DNA of 64,000 nt from an alpha proteobacterium BAL199 (GTDB taxonomy: Bacteria > Pseudomonadota > Alphaproteobacteria > Thalassobaculales > Thalassobaculaceae): assembly GCA_000171835.1 (NCBI GenBank), contig ABHC01000002.1, forward strand, positions 248,001-312,000, in the 5' to 3' direction. The translations under genes were made by a program, and so were the position numbers. How positions within the stretch are numbered: the stretch's first letter is position 1; each line of letters starts with the position of its first letter. This document shows positions 44,132-56,121 of the stretch, piece by piece. Below the pieces are notes generated by a model. The model made no database searches. It was not told where the DNA came from and saw nothing but the letters and a program-made list of their open reading frames with translations.

Positions 44132-45526
44132 ATGCCGATCAAACGTTGCCGATCCGTCGTCGTTGCTGCGCTGACCGCGGGTTGGTTGTGCGGAACCGTT
44201 CTTGTTCCAGCGCAGGCGATGACCCTCGAAGAGGCACTGGCGCTGACCTACAGCACTAATCCGACGCTGCTTGCCGCTCGTGCTCAATTGCGGGTAACCG
44301 ACGAGAATGTGTCGCAGGCGAAGGCGGGGTGGCGGCCAACGGTGACGTCATCGCTGAGCGCAGGGGTCACCGACACTCAAGGCAAGTCCAGCGGTGTGAC
44401 GACCACGGACGCAACTAAGTTTCCGCGAACCGGCCGGATTTCCATCACTCAGCCCGTGTACACGGGCGGTTCCGTGAGCGCGACCATAGCGGGTTCAGAG
44501 GCTGATGTTCAGGCCCAGCGTGCCTCGATGTTCAGCAGCGAGCAGACGGTGCTGCTTCAGGGCGTGGTCACCTACGTCAACGTGCTTCGTGAGGAAGCGA
44601 CGTTGGAGCTTCAGTTGAACAACCTGACTCGTTTGCAGAAGCAACTAGAGGCAACCCGGGACCGTTTTCGGGTTGGGGAAGTGACTCGGACCGACGTCGC
44701 ACAGGCGGAAGCGCGTGTGTCGCGAGCGCGCGCCGACCGCACCCAGGCTGAGGGCAATCTGGTTACGGCGAGGGTGACCTTCGAGCGAATCGTCGGACAG
44801 GTGCCGGATGGCGTGGTTCGGCCGGGTGAGCCCGCCGGATTGCCGGTCAGTCGACCCGAGGCGGTGGATATCGCACTACGGGACAATTTCACGCTGGTTC
44901 AGGCCAAATTCACCGAGTTGTCCGCCCGTCACGCGATCGACGAATCGGAAGCCGCCCTGTATCCGAAGCTCAGCGTTGTCGGACAGGCCCAGAAAACCTT
45001 CGACACCTCCGGCAGTGACAACGAGGTCACCTCTCTGTCTGCCGAACTGCAACTGACCATTCCGATCTATCAGAAGGGGTCTGAGTACTCGGTGATTCGC
45101 CAGTCGAAAGAGACGGCGAACCGATCTCGTCTGCTGGTCGACAGCACCCGACGTGAAGTGGTGGATTCAGTAGCGAGCGCGTTCGAATCGTATCAGACCG
45201 CGCTCGCGCGAATCGACTCGCTCAACGCCGAGGTGAAATCGTCGGAGATTGCCCTCGACGGTGTTCAGCAAGAAGCGACTGTCGGCGCACGGACGGTTCT
45301 CGACGTCCTCGACGCGGAGCAGGAACTGCTCGACGGTCAGGTGCAGCTTGTTCAAGCCCAGCGTGATGCGATCGTCGCTAGCTATCAACTTCTGCAGGCG
45401 ATGGGACGTTTGACCGCCCAGGACCTCGGGCTGCCCGTTGAAATCTACGACTACGACTCGCACTACCGGGAGGTTTCAGGCAAGCTCTGGGGAACCGATC
45501 CAACAGGGCGGATGCCGGGTAATTGA
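44132..45526 (+). CDS. tolC: TolC family outer membrane efflux protein
   Basis: The product of about 464 residues starts with a signal peptide (about 1-29, ending PAQA) and has two OEP repeats of coiled-coil helices and beta strands. Typical blocks are MTLEEALALTYSTNPTLLAA, RVGEVTRTDVAQAEARVS and AAIDSLNAEV-like DSLNAEVKSSEIALDGVQQE. It forms the outer-membrane exit duct for type I secretion or RND pumps. I chose ATG 44132 because it begins the signal peptide; an ATG at 44087 is possible. No cognate inner-membrane pump is adjacent. Confidence 0.9.
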   Translation: MPIKRCRSVVVAALTAGWLCGTVLVPAQAMTLEEALALTYSTNPTLLAARAQLRVTDENVSQAKAGWRPTVTSSLSAGVTDTQGKSSGVTTTDATKFPRTGRISITQPVYTGGSVSATIAGSEADVQAQRASMFSSEQTVLLQGVVTYVNVLREEATLELQLNNLTRLQKQLEATRDRFRVGEVTRTDVAQAEARVSRARADRTQAEGNLVTARVTFERIVGQVPDGVVRPGEPAGLPVSRPEAVDIALRDNFTLVQAKFTELSARHAIDESEAALYPKLSVVGQAQKTFDTSGSDNEVTSLSAELQLTIPIYQKGSEYSVIRQSKETANRSRLLVDSTRREVVDSVASAFESYQTALARIDSLNAEVKSSEIALDGVQQEATVGARTVLDVLDAEQELLDGQVQLVQAQRDAIVASYQLLQAMGRLTAQDLGLPVEIYDYDSHYREVSGKLWGTDPTGRMPGN

Positions 45527-45623
45527 CATACCGGGTGACTACTTGCTGGCCTGACAGTGACTTGTCCGGTAATCTTCAGATTCGAAATCGGCCGTTCCGG
45601 GCGAGTCGACGGGGCTTTCGAGC

Positions 45624-46304
45624 ATGAGTGACACCGCGCAAGAACCATCCATGGAAGAGATCCTGGCGTCTATTCGCCGGATCATTTCAGAGGACGGCGA
45701 CGAAGCGGAAGACGAGGCCGCTGCGCCAGAGCCGGTTGCCGAGCCTGATCCAGAGCCCGAACCCGAGCCGGAACCCGAACCAGAGCCTGAACCGGAGGAC
45801 GAGCCGGAGGAGGAAGAGGAAGAAGAGGAAGACGTTCTCGATCTATCGGATATGGACGAGGACGACGATGATGAGGACGAAGAGGAGGACGCTGAACCGC
45901 TGTTCGACGAGCAGCGCTACAAGCTTCCCGAGCCGGATCCCGAGCCGGAGTACGAGCCAGATCCGGTAGTGCCTCCGCCGGCCCGTGAACCGGAGCCCGC
46001 CCCCGCCTACGCGCCTCCACCGCCACGACCGGCTCGCCCGCCGGCTCCCGAGGGGCTGGTCTCGCCGCCTCAGGCCCAGGAAACAGTTCACTCCTTCGCC
46101 GAGCTTCAGGCCAAGCTCAACGAGGACTATCAGGAACTGCCGCTCGGCAACGGCGCGGTAACTCTGGAGCGGCTGACCCGCGAGTTAATGCGTCCGATGT
46201 TGAAGGACTGGCTCGACCAGCACCTGCCGTCGATGGTCGAGCGGTTGGTTCGCGAGGAGATCGAACGGCTCGTCATGCTGTCGCAGCGTCGCGACCGCTG
46301 GTAG
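45624..46304 (+). CDS. popZ: polar organizing protein PopZ (DUF2497)
   Basis: The 226-residue protein has the PopZ layout: an N-terminal helix with the invariant PSMEEILASIRRIISED (about 8-24), an acidic proline-rich linker (about 30-150), and a C-terminal helical oligomerisation domain ending LDQHLPSMVERLVREEIERL. PopZ forms a polymeric cell-pole hub that anchors the centromere through ParB. The linker contains long Pro-Glu repeats and Glu/Asp runs (about 41-100), making it strongly acidic. Confidence 0.93.
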   Translation: MSDTAQEPSMEEILASIRRIISEDGDEAEDEAAAPEPVAEPDPEPEPEPEPEPEPEPEDEPEEEEEEEEDVLDLSDMDEDDDDEDEEEDAEPLFDEQRYKLPEPDPEPEYEPDPVVPPPAREPEPAPAYAPPPPRPARPPAPEGLVSPPQAQETVHSFAELQAKLNEDYQELPLGNGAVTLERLTRELMRPMLKDWLDQHLPSMVERLVREEIERLVMLSQRRDRW

Positions 46305-46413
46305 GCGGTTCTACGATCCAATTGTAGCCTTTCGAAGCGTCATGCCCTAAACAACCGGGCCGTCGTCCGCGGTCGCGCGGGCGTGCGCGAGTTCCGGAAG
46401 TCGAGGACGTGGC

Positions 46414-49083
<2,670 letters not shown>

Positions 49084-49111
49084 CAGCGGGCGCGGGCGAC
49101 GAAATTCGGAG

Positions 49112-49729
49112 CTAGGAGCGGGCGGCGATTGCCGCGGCGGCGCTGCCCATGGCGACAGCGCCGACCCGATTGGCGGTTCGCCGCCGCGCCGGATCGGTGA
49201 TGAAGTGGCGCAGCCGATAGGCGAGCCCGAGATAGACGACGTCGATGCTGGTCAGCACCACCAGCATCGCGCCGACCAACTGTGCCCACGCCCGCAACGA
49301 GACGCTCGTCAGGTCGACGATCGACGGCAGCAAGGCGAGATAGAACACCATGATCTTCGGGTTACCGAGGGCGACCGTCAGTCCGGCGGCGAACATCCGC
49401 CACGGTCGGTCGCTGGAGGTCTCGGGCAGGGAGTGCGTTTCGATCGGAGCGGTCCACATCTTCCAGGCCAGGTAGCCAAGGTAGACGACACCAGCGTATT
49501 TCATGACGACGAACAGCCCGTGCAGCGCTTCGGCGATCAATGCCAGCCCGAACACGGCGAAAGACAGCCACATCGCTTCGCCGACCCACATGGCGACCAG
49601 GAACGGCAGCACCGATCGTGCGCCGCGTGCCAGAACCTGCGCCATCAGGGCCGCGATGCCGGGGCCCGGCAAGCCGGCGGCCAGAATCAGGGCGCCGGCA
49701 GACACCAGCAGAACCGACAGGTCCATCAC
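49112..49729 (-). CDS. LysE/RhtB family amino acid exporter
   Basis: The 205-residue inner-membrane protein has six predicted helices and the LysE family start GPGIAALMAQVLARGARSVL with the conserved GPG. The second half has NPKIMVFYLALLPSIVDLTS. It should export an amino acid or homoserine lactone-like compound. Convergent with valS. Confidence 0.9.
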   Translation of the reverse strand: MMDLSVLLVSAGALILAAGLPGPGIAALMAQVLARGARSVLPFLVAMWVGEAMWLSFAVFGLALIAEALHGLFVVMKYAGVVYLGYLAWKMWTAPIETHSLPETSSDRPWRMFAAGLTVALGNPKIMVFYLALLPSIVDLTSVSLRAWAQLVGAMLVVLTSIDVVYLGLAYRLRHFITDPARRRTANRVGAVAMGSAAAAIAARS

Positions 49730-49870
49730 GACTCCACAAGAGGTCTGACAGGGCGACGGATCACACCATGCCGGTCCCGCCGGCTTACGAAAACCAAAAA
49801 CATGTATTGGCGTGGCGGTCGTGGCTCAGCTTACGTTGCGCCGGCGGATGACGCCCGGCTAAACTCCCGC

Positions 49871-50080
49871 ATGCGGATATCTAGACGCCGCAAGACACAC
49901 GGCAAACGACCCGGGCCGGCACAGACTACCGGGGCCGGCCTTCTCGACGCCCGAGCGACGCTCGTTGCTCTGGCTCTCCTCCTCGTGCTCGGCCTGGCGG
50001 TGTTCCCGCTGCTCAAGGATGGCCGGGTCCTCGACAACCTTGGCGCCGGCCTGCGCTATTGGGCGGGCGCGAACCGATAG
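49871..50080 (+). CDS. possible small single-pass membrane protein
   Basis: A 69-codon frame starts with ATG at 49871 and ends seven bases before the M81 peptidase gene. It encodes a basic N-terminus (MRISRRRKTHGKRPG), one hydrophobic helix (about 29-46), and a short polar end. The positive-inside layout is plausible for a real protein, but there is no recognisable family and the ribosome-binding site is weak. Confidence 0.35.
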   Translation: MRISRRRKTHGKRPGPAQTTGAGLLDARATLVALALLLVLGLAVFPLLKDGRVLDNLGAGLRYWAGANR

Positions 50081-50087
50081 GTCGACC

Positions 50088-51608
50088 ATGGCCCGCATTG
50101 CGATCGGCGGCTTTCAGCACGAAACTAATACCTTTGCGCCGACCAAGGCGGAGTATGACGCCTTTACCCGTGGCGGCGGCTGGCCGGCGCTGGTGAGCGG
50201 CGAGGCGATGTTCGAAGCGGTCGCGGGCATCAACATCTCGGTCGCCGGGTTCATCGAGGGTGCGCGGGCATCCGGGCACGATCTGGTGCCGACCACCTGG
50301 GCGGCGGCTTCGCCGTCGGCCGAAGTCACCGACGACGCGTTCGATCGGATTAGCGGACTGATCGTGGACGGGCTGCGGGCCGCCCTGGCGGCCGGTAATC
50401 TCGATGCGGTCTATCTCTGCCTGCACGGGGCGATGGTCACCGAGAGCCACGAGGACGGCGAGGGCGAGCTGCTGCGCCGAGTACGTGCCGTCGTCGGCCC
50501 GGACCTGCCGGTGGTGGCGTCGCTGGACCTGCACGGCAACATCACGCGCGCCTGCTTCGACGCGGCAACCGCGATGGTCGCCTACAAGACCTATCCGCAC
50601 ATCGACATGGCCGATACTGGACGCCGCACCGCGGCGATACTTGATAAGATATTGGTTGAGGGAGTTCCATTCAAGGCCTTCCGCCAATTGGAGTTTCTTA
50701 TCCCATTGTCCTGGCAGTGTACGATGGCGGAGCCGTCCGGGCCGATCTACGACCGGATGGCCGCGCTGGAGACCGGCGGAGTGTGGACCGCGTCGTATTT
50801 GCCCGGTTTCCCGGCCGCTGACATCGCCGATTGCGGCCCGACGATCCTGGCCTATGGGACGACCCAGGCGGACGCCGATCGGGCGGCGGATGCCGTTGCT
50901 ACCGACGTGACCGGACACGAGGCCGCATTTGCCGGCAAAATCTACGACCCGGACGAAGCCGTGGCCGAGGCGCGCCGTCTGGCGGCCGGCGCGTCAAAGC
51001 CGGTCGTGATCGCCGACACCCAGGACAATCCGGGCGCCGGTGGCAACAGCGACACCACGGGCATGTTGCGCGCCTTGGTGTCATCCGGTGTCGATCGGGC
51101 CGCCATCGGCCTGATCATCGATCCGGAGGCCGCCAAGGCGGCGCACGCGGCCGGCGTGGGGGCGACGATCACCGTAGCTCTGGGCGGCCATTCGGGAATC
51201 CCGGGCGATTCGCCGTTCAAAGGCAGCTTCGTGGTCGAGGCCATCCACGACGGCAACACCACCGGGACCGGACCGTTCTACAAGAACGCGCGCATGGCCC
51301 TGGGACCGTCGGCCGCCCTGCGGATCGGCGGAGTGAGGATCGCGGTGGCGTCGCGCAAGGTGCAGATGGCGGATCAGGCGCTGTACCGGTTCGTCGGGAT
51401 CGAGCCTACCGAGCAGGCGATCCTGGTCAACAAGTCGTCCGTCCATTTCCGCGCCGACTTCACGCCGATTGCCCACGCCATCCTGGTCGCGGCGGCCCCG
51501 GGGCCGATGATCGCCGATCCGGCACAACTTCCGTGGAGCCGCCTGCGGCCCGGCGTGCGCCTGTCGCCGAACGGTCCGGTGTGGAAGGGGCGGGCCGGCG
51601 CACTCTAG
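50088..51608 (+). CDS. M81 family metallopeptidase (MlrC-like)
   Basis: The 506-residue protein belongs to the M81/MlrC family, named for an enzyme of microcystin breakdown. Visible are IGGFQHETNTFAP with its zinc histidine and glutamate (about 5-17), SLDLHGNIT (about 154-162), YKTYPHIDMADTG (about 172-184) and a C-terminal domain with GGHSGIPGDSPF. The natural substrate of most family members is unknown. ATG at 50088 is directly followed by the conserved start. Confidence 0.88.
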   Translation: MARIAIGGFQHETNTFAPTKAEYDAFTRGGGWPALVSGEAMFEAVAGINISVAGFIEGARASGHDLVPTTWAAASPSAEVTDDAFDRISGLIVDGLRAALAAGNLDAVYLCLHGAMVTESHEDGEGELLRRVRAVVGPDLPVVASLDLHGNITRACFDAATAMVAYKTYPHIDMADTGRRTAAILDKILVEGVPFKAFRQLEFLIPLSWQCTMAEPSGPIYDRMAALETGGVWTASYLPGFPAADIADCGPTILAYGTTQADADRAADAVATDVTGHEAAFAGKIYDPDEAVAEARRLAAGASKPVVIADTQDNPGAGGNSDTTGMLRALVSSGVDRAAIGLIIDPEAAKAAHAAGVGATITVALGGHSGIPGDSPFKGSFVVEAIHDGNTTGTGPFYKNARMALGPSAALRIGGVRIAVASRKVQMADQALYRFVGIEPTEQAILVNKSSVHFRADFTPIAHAILVAAAPGPMIADPAQLPWSRLRPGVRLSPNGPVWKGRAGAL

Positions 51609-51624
51609 CGCCAGTCTGTATCGG

Positions 51625-52065
51625 TCAGGGCAGCCTGACGCCCCTTGGGTGGCCTGGCAGACAGTCGAGCCGGCAAATCCAATCCGGTCGGCTGTCGGTC
51701 CAGATCTGGCCGGTTGGTATCAGAGTGGAGGGATCGTCGAACAGGCCGCGCCACACGGTGATCCGGTCGCGCGTCGGATCGTCGAAGTGGAAGCCGACCG
51801 TCGTGCCACAACGGCTGCAGAAGCTCCGGCGGGTTTCAGGGCCTGACTGCCAGAACCTCAGTGCCGCTGTCGGATCGTCCAGGGAAAGCTGAGCGGGTCG
51901 GCTGCCGACCGCGACGGCGAAGGCGCCGCCGCTGGTCTTCTGGCAGGTCGTGCAGTGGCACAGCGTCACGTCTGAGGGCGCGCCTGTCAGCGTCACCCGC
52001 ACGGCGCCGCACAGGCACGATCCGGTCAAGACGTCTTCAGGTGCGGCCGCGGACGAGGGTGTCAT
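51625..52065 (-). CDS. GFA-domain protein (one domain)
   Basis: The 146-residue protein has one glutathione-dependent formaldehyde-activating (GFA) domain with all zinc cysteines: TGSCLCGAVRV, LCHCTTCQKTSGG and FCSRCGTTVGF. GFA enzymes form or bind S-hydroxymethylglutathione; many members are of unknown substrate. The start overlaps the end of the upstream two-domain GFA gene by 29 bases. Confidence 0.87.
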   Translation of the reverse strand: MTPSSAAAPEDVLTGSCLCGAVRVTLTGAPSDVTLCHCTTCQKTSGGAFAVAVGSRPAQLSLDDPTAALRFWQSGPETRRSFCSRCGTTVGFHFDDPTRDRITVWRGLFDDPSTLIPTGQIWTDSRPDWICRLDCLPGHPRGVRLP

Positions 52066-52915
52066 CAGGCAAACCTTCGTTCGGTTGTCCTGGCCAACGG
52101 GGCCTCCGATCGTTGACCACCAACCAGGAAGGGGCGTCGGCGGCAAAGATGTGGATCTCCGGCGCGACGGCGTCGGGGGCGTCGAGCCCGCCGATCAGGA
52201 TCTCGACCACCTCCGGTTCGTGGGCGAAATCACAGGTCGTGCTGCTTCCGCAGGTCGGACAGAACATACGGCTGCCGATCGGTGACGCGGACCAGGCCAC
52301 CAGCGGCGCTCCGTTGTCGCGATAGCGCTCGCGCGGCCACACGGCCGAGGCCATCGCCACGCCTCCGGTGGCGCGGCGGCACATTCCGCAATGGCAAACG
52401 CTGCTCCGTGCCGGCGGCCCGGTCACCGAGTATCGGAATGATCCGCACAAGCAGCTGCCCGTAAGCTGCGAATCGCTGGTGATCCGAGGCGGATCGACTA
52501 CGGCATGCCGTGGCGCTTGGCCGGGTCGGAATGGCAGGTGGGGATCGACCGCGAGCCAGACAACCCGGCTCTCACCGTGGATCTGATCGAGCGGGTAGCC
52601 AGCCTCGGCATCGTCCATAGAACCGAGCGTCAGGTCGATATGGTCCGGCTCGTCGTCGTGAGTGAAGGTCAGCTTGCTGCCGCAGACCGGGCAGAAGCTA
52701 CGTTCGCCCTTGGCCGTGGAGCGGTAGAACAACGGATGCTCCCGGATCCAGGCGAACTGTGCCCGATTGACGGTGAGCCACGGAACCAAGATCCCGCCAG
52801 AACCCTTACGGCATAGCGCGCAGTGGCAATGGACGCGGTGCAGGACTGATCCGCCGGCGCGCCACGCGACACGACCGCACGAGCAACCGCCGGTCAGTTC
52901 GCCACTACGCGGCAT
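52037..52915 (-). CDS. tandem two-domain GFA protein
   Basis: The 292-residue protein contains two complete GFA domains. Domain 1 (about 5-130) has GGCSCGRVAWR, HCHCALCRKGSGG and FCPVCGSKLTF; domain 2 (about 150-275) has GSCLCGSFRYS, VCHCGMCRRATGG and FCPTCGSSTTC. All zinc ligands are kept in both. The ATG at 52915 overlaps the end of xth by 11 bases. Together with the next gene, three GFA domains are encoded in a row. Confidence 0.85.
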   Translation of the reverse strand: MPRSGELTGGCSCGRVAWRAGGSVLHRVHCHCALCRKGSGGILVPWLTVNRAQFAWIREHPLFYRSTAKGERSFCPVCGSKLTFTHDDEPDHIDLTLGSMDDAEAGYPLDQIHGESRVVWLAVDPHLPFRPGQAPRHAVVDPPRITSDSQLTGSCLCGSFRYSVTGPPARSSVCHCGMCRRATGGVAMASAVWPRERYRDNGAPLVAWSASPIGSRMFCPTCGSSTTCDFAHEPEVVEILIGGLDAPDAVAPEIHIFAADAPSWLVVNDRRPRWPGQPNEGLPDDTLVRGRT

Positions 52916-53684
52916 CCCGGATCTCGCACCACACCGGCGTGTGGTCGCTGGCCTTCGGCTTGGCACGCGGGGCCGTATCGATGCCGGAGGCGGTCAGCCG
53001 GTCGGCGGCCTGCGGCGACAGCAGAAGGTGGTCAATCCGCACGCCTTCATCGCGCTGCCAGGCGCCGCCCTGATAGTCCCAGAACGTGTACTTATGAACG
53101 GTCTGGTCCAAAGCTCGGAACGCGTCAGTGTAGCCGAGCCACAGAATCTCCCGGAACGCCGCCCGAGTCTCGGGCCGGCACAGGGCGTCGCCAGCCCAAG
53201 CGGCCGGGTCGTGAACGTCGTCGTCGGTCGGAATGACATTGTAGTCGCCGCCGAGGACGACGGCGCCTTCGGCACGCAGAAGCTCCGTGGCGCGCGCCTT
53301 CAGCCGCTTCATCCAGGCCAGCTTGTAGGGATACTTTTCGCTCGTGACTGGGTTGCCGTTCGGCAGGTAGATGGTTGCTACCCGGACTTCGCCACCAACC
53401 GTAGCTTCGAGATAACGGGCTTGTTCGTCATTGTCGTCCCCGAACAACCGAGGTTGCACGTCGGCCAGCCCCACCTTGGACAGGATGGCAACGCCATTGT
53501 AGCTCTTTTGGCCGTGAATCGCGCATTGGTATCCCAGCGCCTCAATTTCCAGACGCGGAAACCCGTCGTCGACGGTTTTGATTTCCTGCAGCAGGACGAC
53601 GTCGGGGGACGCAGTCTTCAGCCAGTCCAGGACATTGTCCAGCCGGGCCTTGACGGAGTTGACGTTCCAACTGGCGATCTTCAC
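52905..53684 (-). CDS. xth: exodeoxyribonuclease III
   Basis: The 259-residue protein is an AP endonuclease/3'-exonuclease of the ExoIII family: KIASWNVNSVKARL (about 2-15), LLQEIKT with the metal glutamate, YNGVAILSK, GGDYNVIPTDDDVHD, and the final ASDHTPVW catalytic histidine. It acts in base excision repair. The GTG at 53684 has a GGAGG site eight bases upstream and fits the family start better than the longer frame. Confidence 0.93.
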   Translation of the reverse strand: MKIASWNVNSVKARLDNVLDWLKTASPDVVLLQEIKTVDDGFPRLEIEALGYQCAIHGQKSYNGVAILSKVGLADVQPRLFGDDNDEQARYLEATVGGEVRVATIYLPNGNPVTSEKYPYKLAWMKRLKARATELLRAEGAVVLGGDYNVIPTDDDVHDPAAWAGDALCRPETRAAFREILWLGYTDAFRALDQTVHKYTFWDYQGGAWQRDEGVRIDHLLLSPQAADRLTASGIDTAPRAKPKASDHTPVWCEIRDAA

Positions 53685-53767
53685 AAGGGCTACCTCCGAT
53701 GACGAGGCGGACATCGTGCCACGCCGTCGTTCCCGGTCAACCGTCAGTCGGGATGCCGAACCGGCGT

Positions 53768-54124
53768 TCAGCCAATCGCGAACGAGGTGCCGCAGCCGCA
53801 GGAGGAGGTGGCGTTCGGATTCTCGACAGCAAAGTACGAGCCGATCAGTTCGTCCTTGTAGTCGAGCTGAGCGCCGGCCAGCAGATCGAGCGACACGTCG
53901 TCAACCACGACCTTTACGCCGTCACGCTCGAACACGTGATCGTCGTCGTTGACGGCATCGTCGAAATCGAACTGGTACTGGAAGCCGGAACAGCCGCCGC
54001 CGAGGACTGCCACGCGCATCATCATCGCGTCGCCCTTCGCCTCGTCCTGCCGCAACTTCGCGATGCGCCGCGCCGCGCTCTCGGTGAACGAGAAGCGGGC
54101 CTCTTGGATCCCTGCGTCAGGCAT
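53768..54124 (-). CDS. erpA: iron-sulfur cluster insertion protein (A-type carrier)
   Basis: The 118-residue A-type carrier holds a [4Fe-4S] or [2Fe-2S] cluster through three cysteines, seen in GGGCSGFQYQF and SSCGCGTSF. It delivers clusters to apo-enzymes. The ATG at 54124 has a GGAG site eight bases upstream and gives the standard length; the longer frame to 54217 was rejected. It is upstream of xth on the same strand. Confidence 0.93.
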   Translation of the reverse strand: MPDAGIQEARFSFTESAARRIAKLRQDEAKGDAMMMRVAVLGGGCSGFQYQFDFDDAVNDDDHVFERDGVKVVVDDVSLDLLAGAQLDYKDELIGSYFAVENPNATSSCGCGTSFAIG

Positions 54125-54363
54125 GTCCAGGCTCCGTTCGGTGGTATCCCAGCAGCAGCCATACGATATAGGGCGTTGCCGCCGGGCATTCAACGCGCTT
54201 TCGCGTTGCCGTGGCAAGGTCCAACGGGTAGGGTCCGCGCGCTTTCCGCTGCCTGCAGGCGTGCGCGATCGACCGGATTCCAGATGTCCGGGTTCGACCG
54301 GAGCCGTGTCGACGCTTCAGACGGGACAGCACCCCGCCACCGTGGTATGATCGCTGCACTACG

Positions 54364-56121
54364 ATGAACGTATTCAACCAGTTCCGAGAAAAAATTCAGG
54401 CAGCGCTGGAGGATCTGGCGCGCCGCCAGGGTTGGCCGGATGGGCTGCCGTTCGATCGCGTAACGGTGGAGCCGCCGCGCGACTTGAGTCACGGCGACAT
54501 TTCGACCAATGCCGCGATGCTACTGGCCAAGCCGGTTGGCACCAATCCACGAGCCATCGCCGCACCGTTGGCGGAGGCATTGGCCAGGCTGCCCGAGGTC
54601 GAGTCGGCAGAGGTTGCCGGTCCCGGCTTCATTAACCTGCGCCTGGCGGCGTCGGTCTGGCTGGCAGAAGTGGCGGCGATCCTGAGCGAGGGTACCGCCT
54701 ATGGCAGTTCGACAACCGGCGAGGGCCGACGGGTCAACGTCGAGTATGTGTCGGCCAATCCAACCGGACCGCTGCATGCCGCCCACGCGCGCGGCGCGGT
54801 GTTCGGCGACGCGCTGGCCGCGTTGCTGAAGAAGGCTGGTTTCACGGTTACGCGGGAATACTACATCAACGATGCCGGCGCCCAGGTCGAGACCTTGGCC
54901 CGTTCGACGCATCTTCGGTACCGCGAGGCGCTGGGCGAGGATATCGGCGCGATCCCGGAAGGCCATTATCCCGGCGAATACCTGAAGGATGTCGGGCAAG
55001 CGATCGCCGAAAGCGACGGCGACCGGTGGGTCGGCAAACCCGAGTCCGAGTGGCTTGAGGTGTTCCGGGCCCGCGCCGTCGAACTGATGATGACCGAGGT
55101 CAAGCGCGACCTGCTGGCCATGGGCATCCAGTTCGACACGTTCTCGTCGGAGCGGGCACTGGTCGAGGCCGGCGCGGTGCAGCGCGCATTTGATACCCTG
55201 GACGGGCGCGGACTGGTCTACACCGGCGTCCTGGAGCCGCCGAAGGGCAAGACCCCGGACGACTGGGAGCCGCGTCCACAGCTGCTGTTCAAGGCCAGCG
55301 AGTTCGGCGACGACGTTGATCGCCCGCTGAAGAAGTCCGACGGCTCATGGACCTATTTCGCAAACGACATCGCCTACCATCTGGACAAGTTCCTGCGGGG
55401 GTCGCCGGAGCTGATCGATGTGCTGGGCGCCGACCACGGCGGTTACGTCAAGCGCATGAAGGCCGCGGTGACGGCGATCAGCGGCGGCGAGGGCAGCCTG
55501 GACGTCAAGCTGTGCCAGCTCGTGCATCTGTTCGACGGTGGAAAACCGGTGCGGATGTCGAAGCGGGCCGGAACCTTCGTGACCCTGCGCGATGTCATTG
55601 ATTCGGTCGGGTCGGACTCAGTGCGCTTCATCATGCTGACCCGTCGCAACGACCAGACCCTGGAATTCGACTACCAGAAGGTCCAAGAACAGAGCCGCGA
55701 CAACCCGGTGTTCTACGTGCAGTACGCGCACGCCCGGGCGACCTCGGTGATTCGCCACGCTGGCGAGGCATTGCCTGGACACGACTTGTCGGATGCCGCG
55801 CTGGCCAAGGTCTCTCTGGGTTCCTTGACCGACCCGGATGAGCTTGGTCTGATCAGGCTTCTGGCAGGGTGGCCGCGTTTGGTGGAGAGCGCGGCCGACG
55901 CGCACGAACCGCATCGCGTGGCGTTCTATCTGGGCGAAGTGGCGGCGGCGTTTCACAGCCTGTGGAACAAAGGCAAGGACGAGGCGCACTTGCGGTTCAT
56001 TCTTCCCGACGACACCGCAACCACCCTGGCCCGTATGGCGCTGGTGCGGGCAACCGCGACCGTGATCGCCTCCGGTCTTGGGGTGATGGGCGTGCAGCCG
56101 GTCGAGGAGCTTCGGGAATGA
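54364..56121 (+). CDS. argS: arginine-tRNA ligase
   Basis: The 585-residue class I synthetase begins with the ArgRS-specific N-terminal domain and has the HIGH-type motif [14 protein letters not shown] (about 134-147) and KMSKS-like VRMSKRAGT. Length and motifs match proteobacterial ArgRS. Its stop overlaps the next start (ATGA), indicating coupled expression with the SPOR gene. The 239-base gap to erpA must hold the divergent promoters. Confidence 0.96.
   Translation: MNVFNQFREKIQAALEDLARRQGWPDGLPFDRVTVEPPRDLSHGDISTNAAMLLAKPVGTNPRAIAAPLAEALARLPEVESAEVAGPGFINLRLAASVWLAEVAAILSEGTAYGSSTTGEGRRVNVEYVSANPTGPLHAAHARGAVFGDALAALLKKAGFTVTREYYINDAGAQVETLARSTHLRYREALGEDIGAIPEGHYPGEYLKDVGQAIAESDGDRWVGKPESEWLEVFRARAVELMMTEVKRDLLAMGIQFDTFSSERALVEAGAVQRAFDTLDGRGLVYTGVLEPPKGKTPDDWEPRPQLLFKASEFGDDVDRPLKKSDGSWTYFANDIAYHLDKFLRGSPELIDVLGADHGGYVKRMKAAVTAISGGEGSLDVKLCQLVHLFDGGKPVRMSKRAGTFVTLRDVIDSVGSDSVRFIMLTRRNDQTLEFDYQKVQEQSRDNPVFYVQYAHARATSVIRHAGEALPGHDLSDAALAKVSLGSLTDPDELGLIRLLAGWPRLVESAADAHEPHRVAFYLGEVAAAFHSLWNKGKDEAHLRFILPDDTATTLARMALVRATATVIASGLGVMGVQPVEELRE

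Noticed and set aside
45740-45895. CRISPR-like or tandem repeat array in popZ
   Set aside because: The repetition is short Glu/Pro/Asp codon runs in frame with the PopZ linker; there are no repeat-spacer units.
54125-54363. Remnant of a dgt gene
   Set aside because: Reading the gap in all frames gave no recognisable dGTPase motif.
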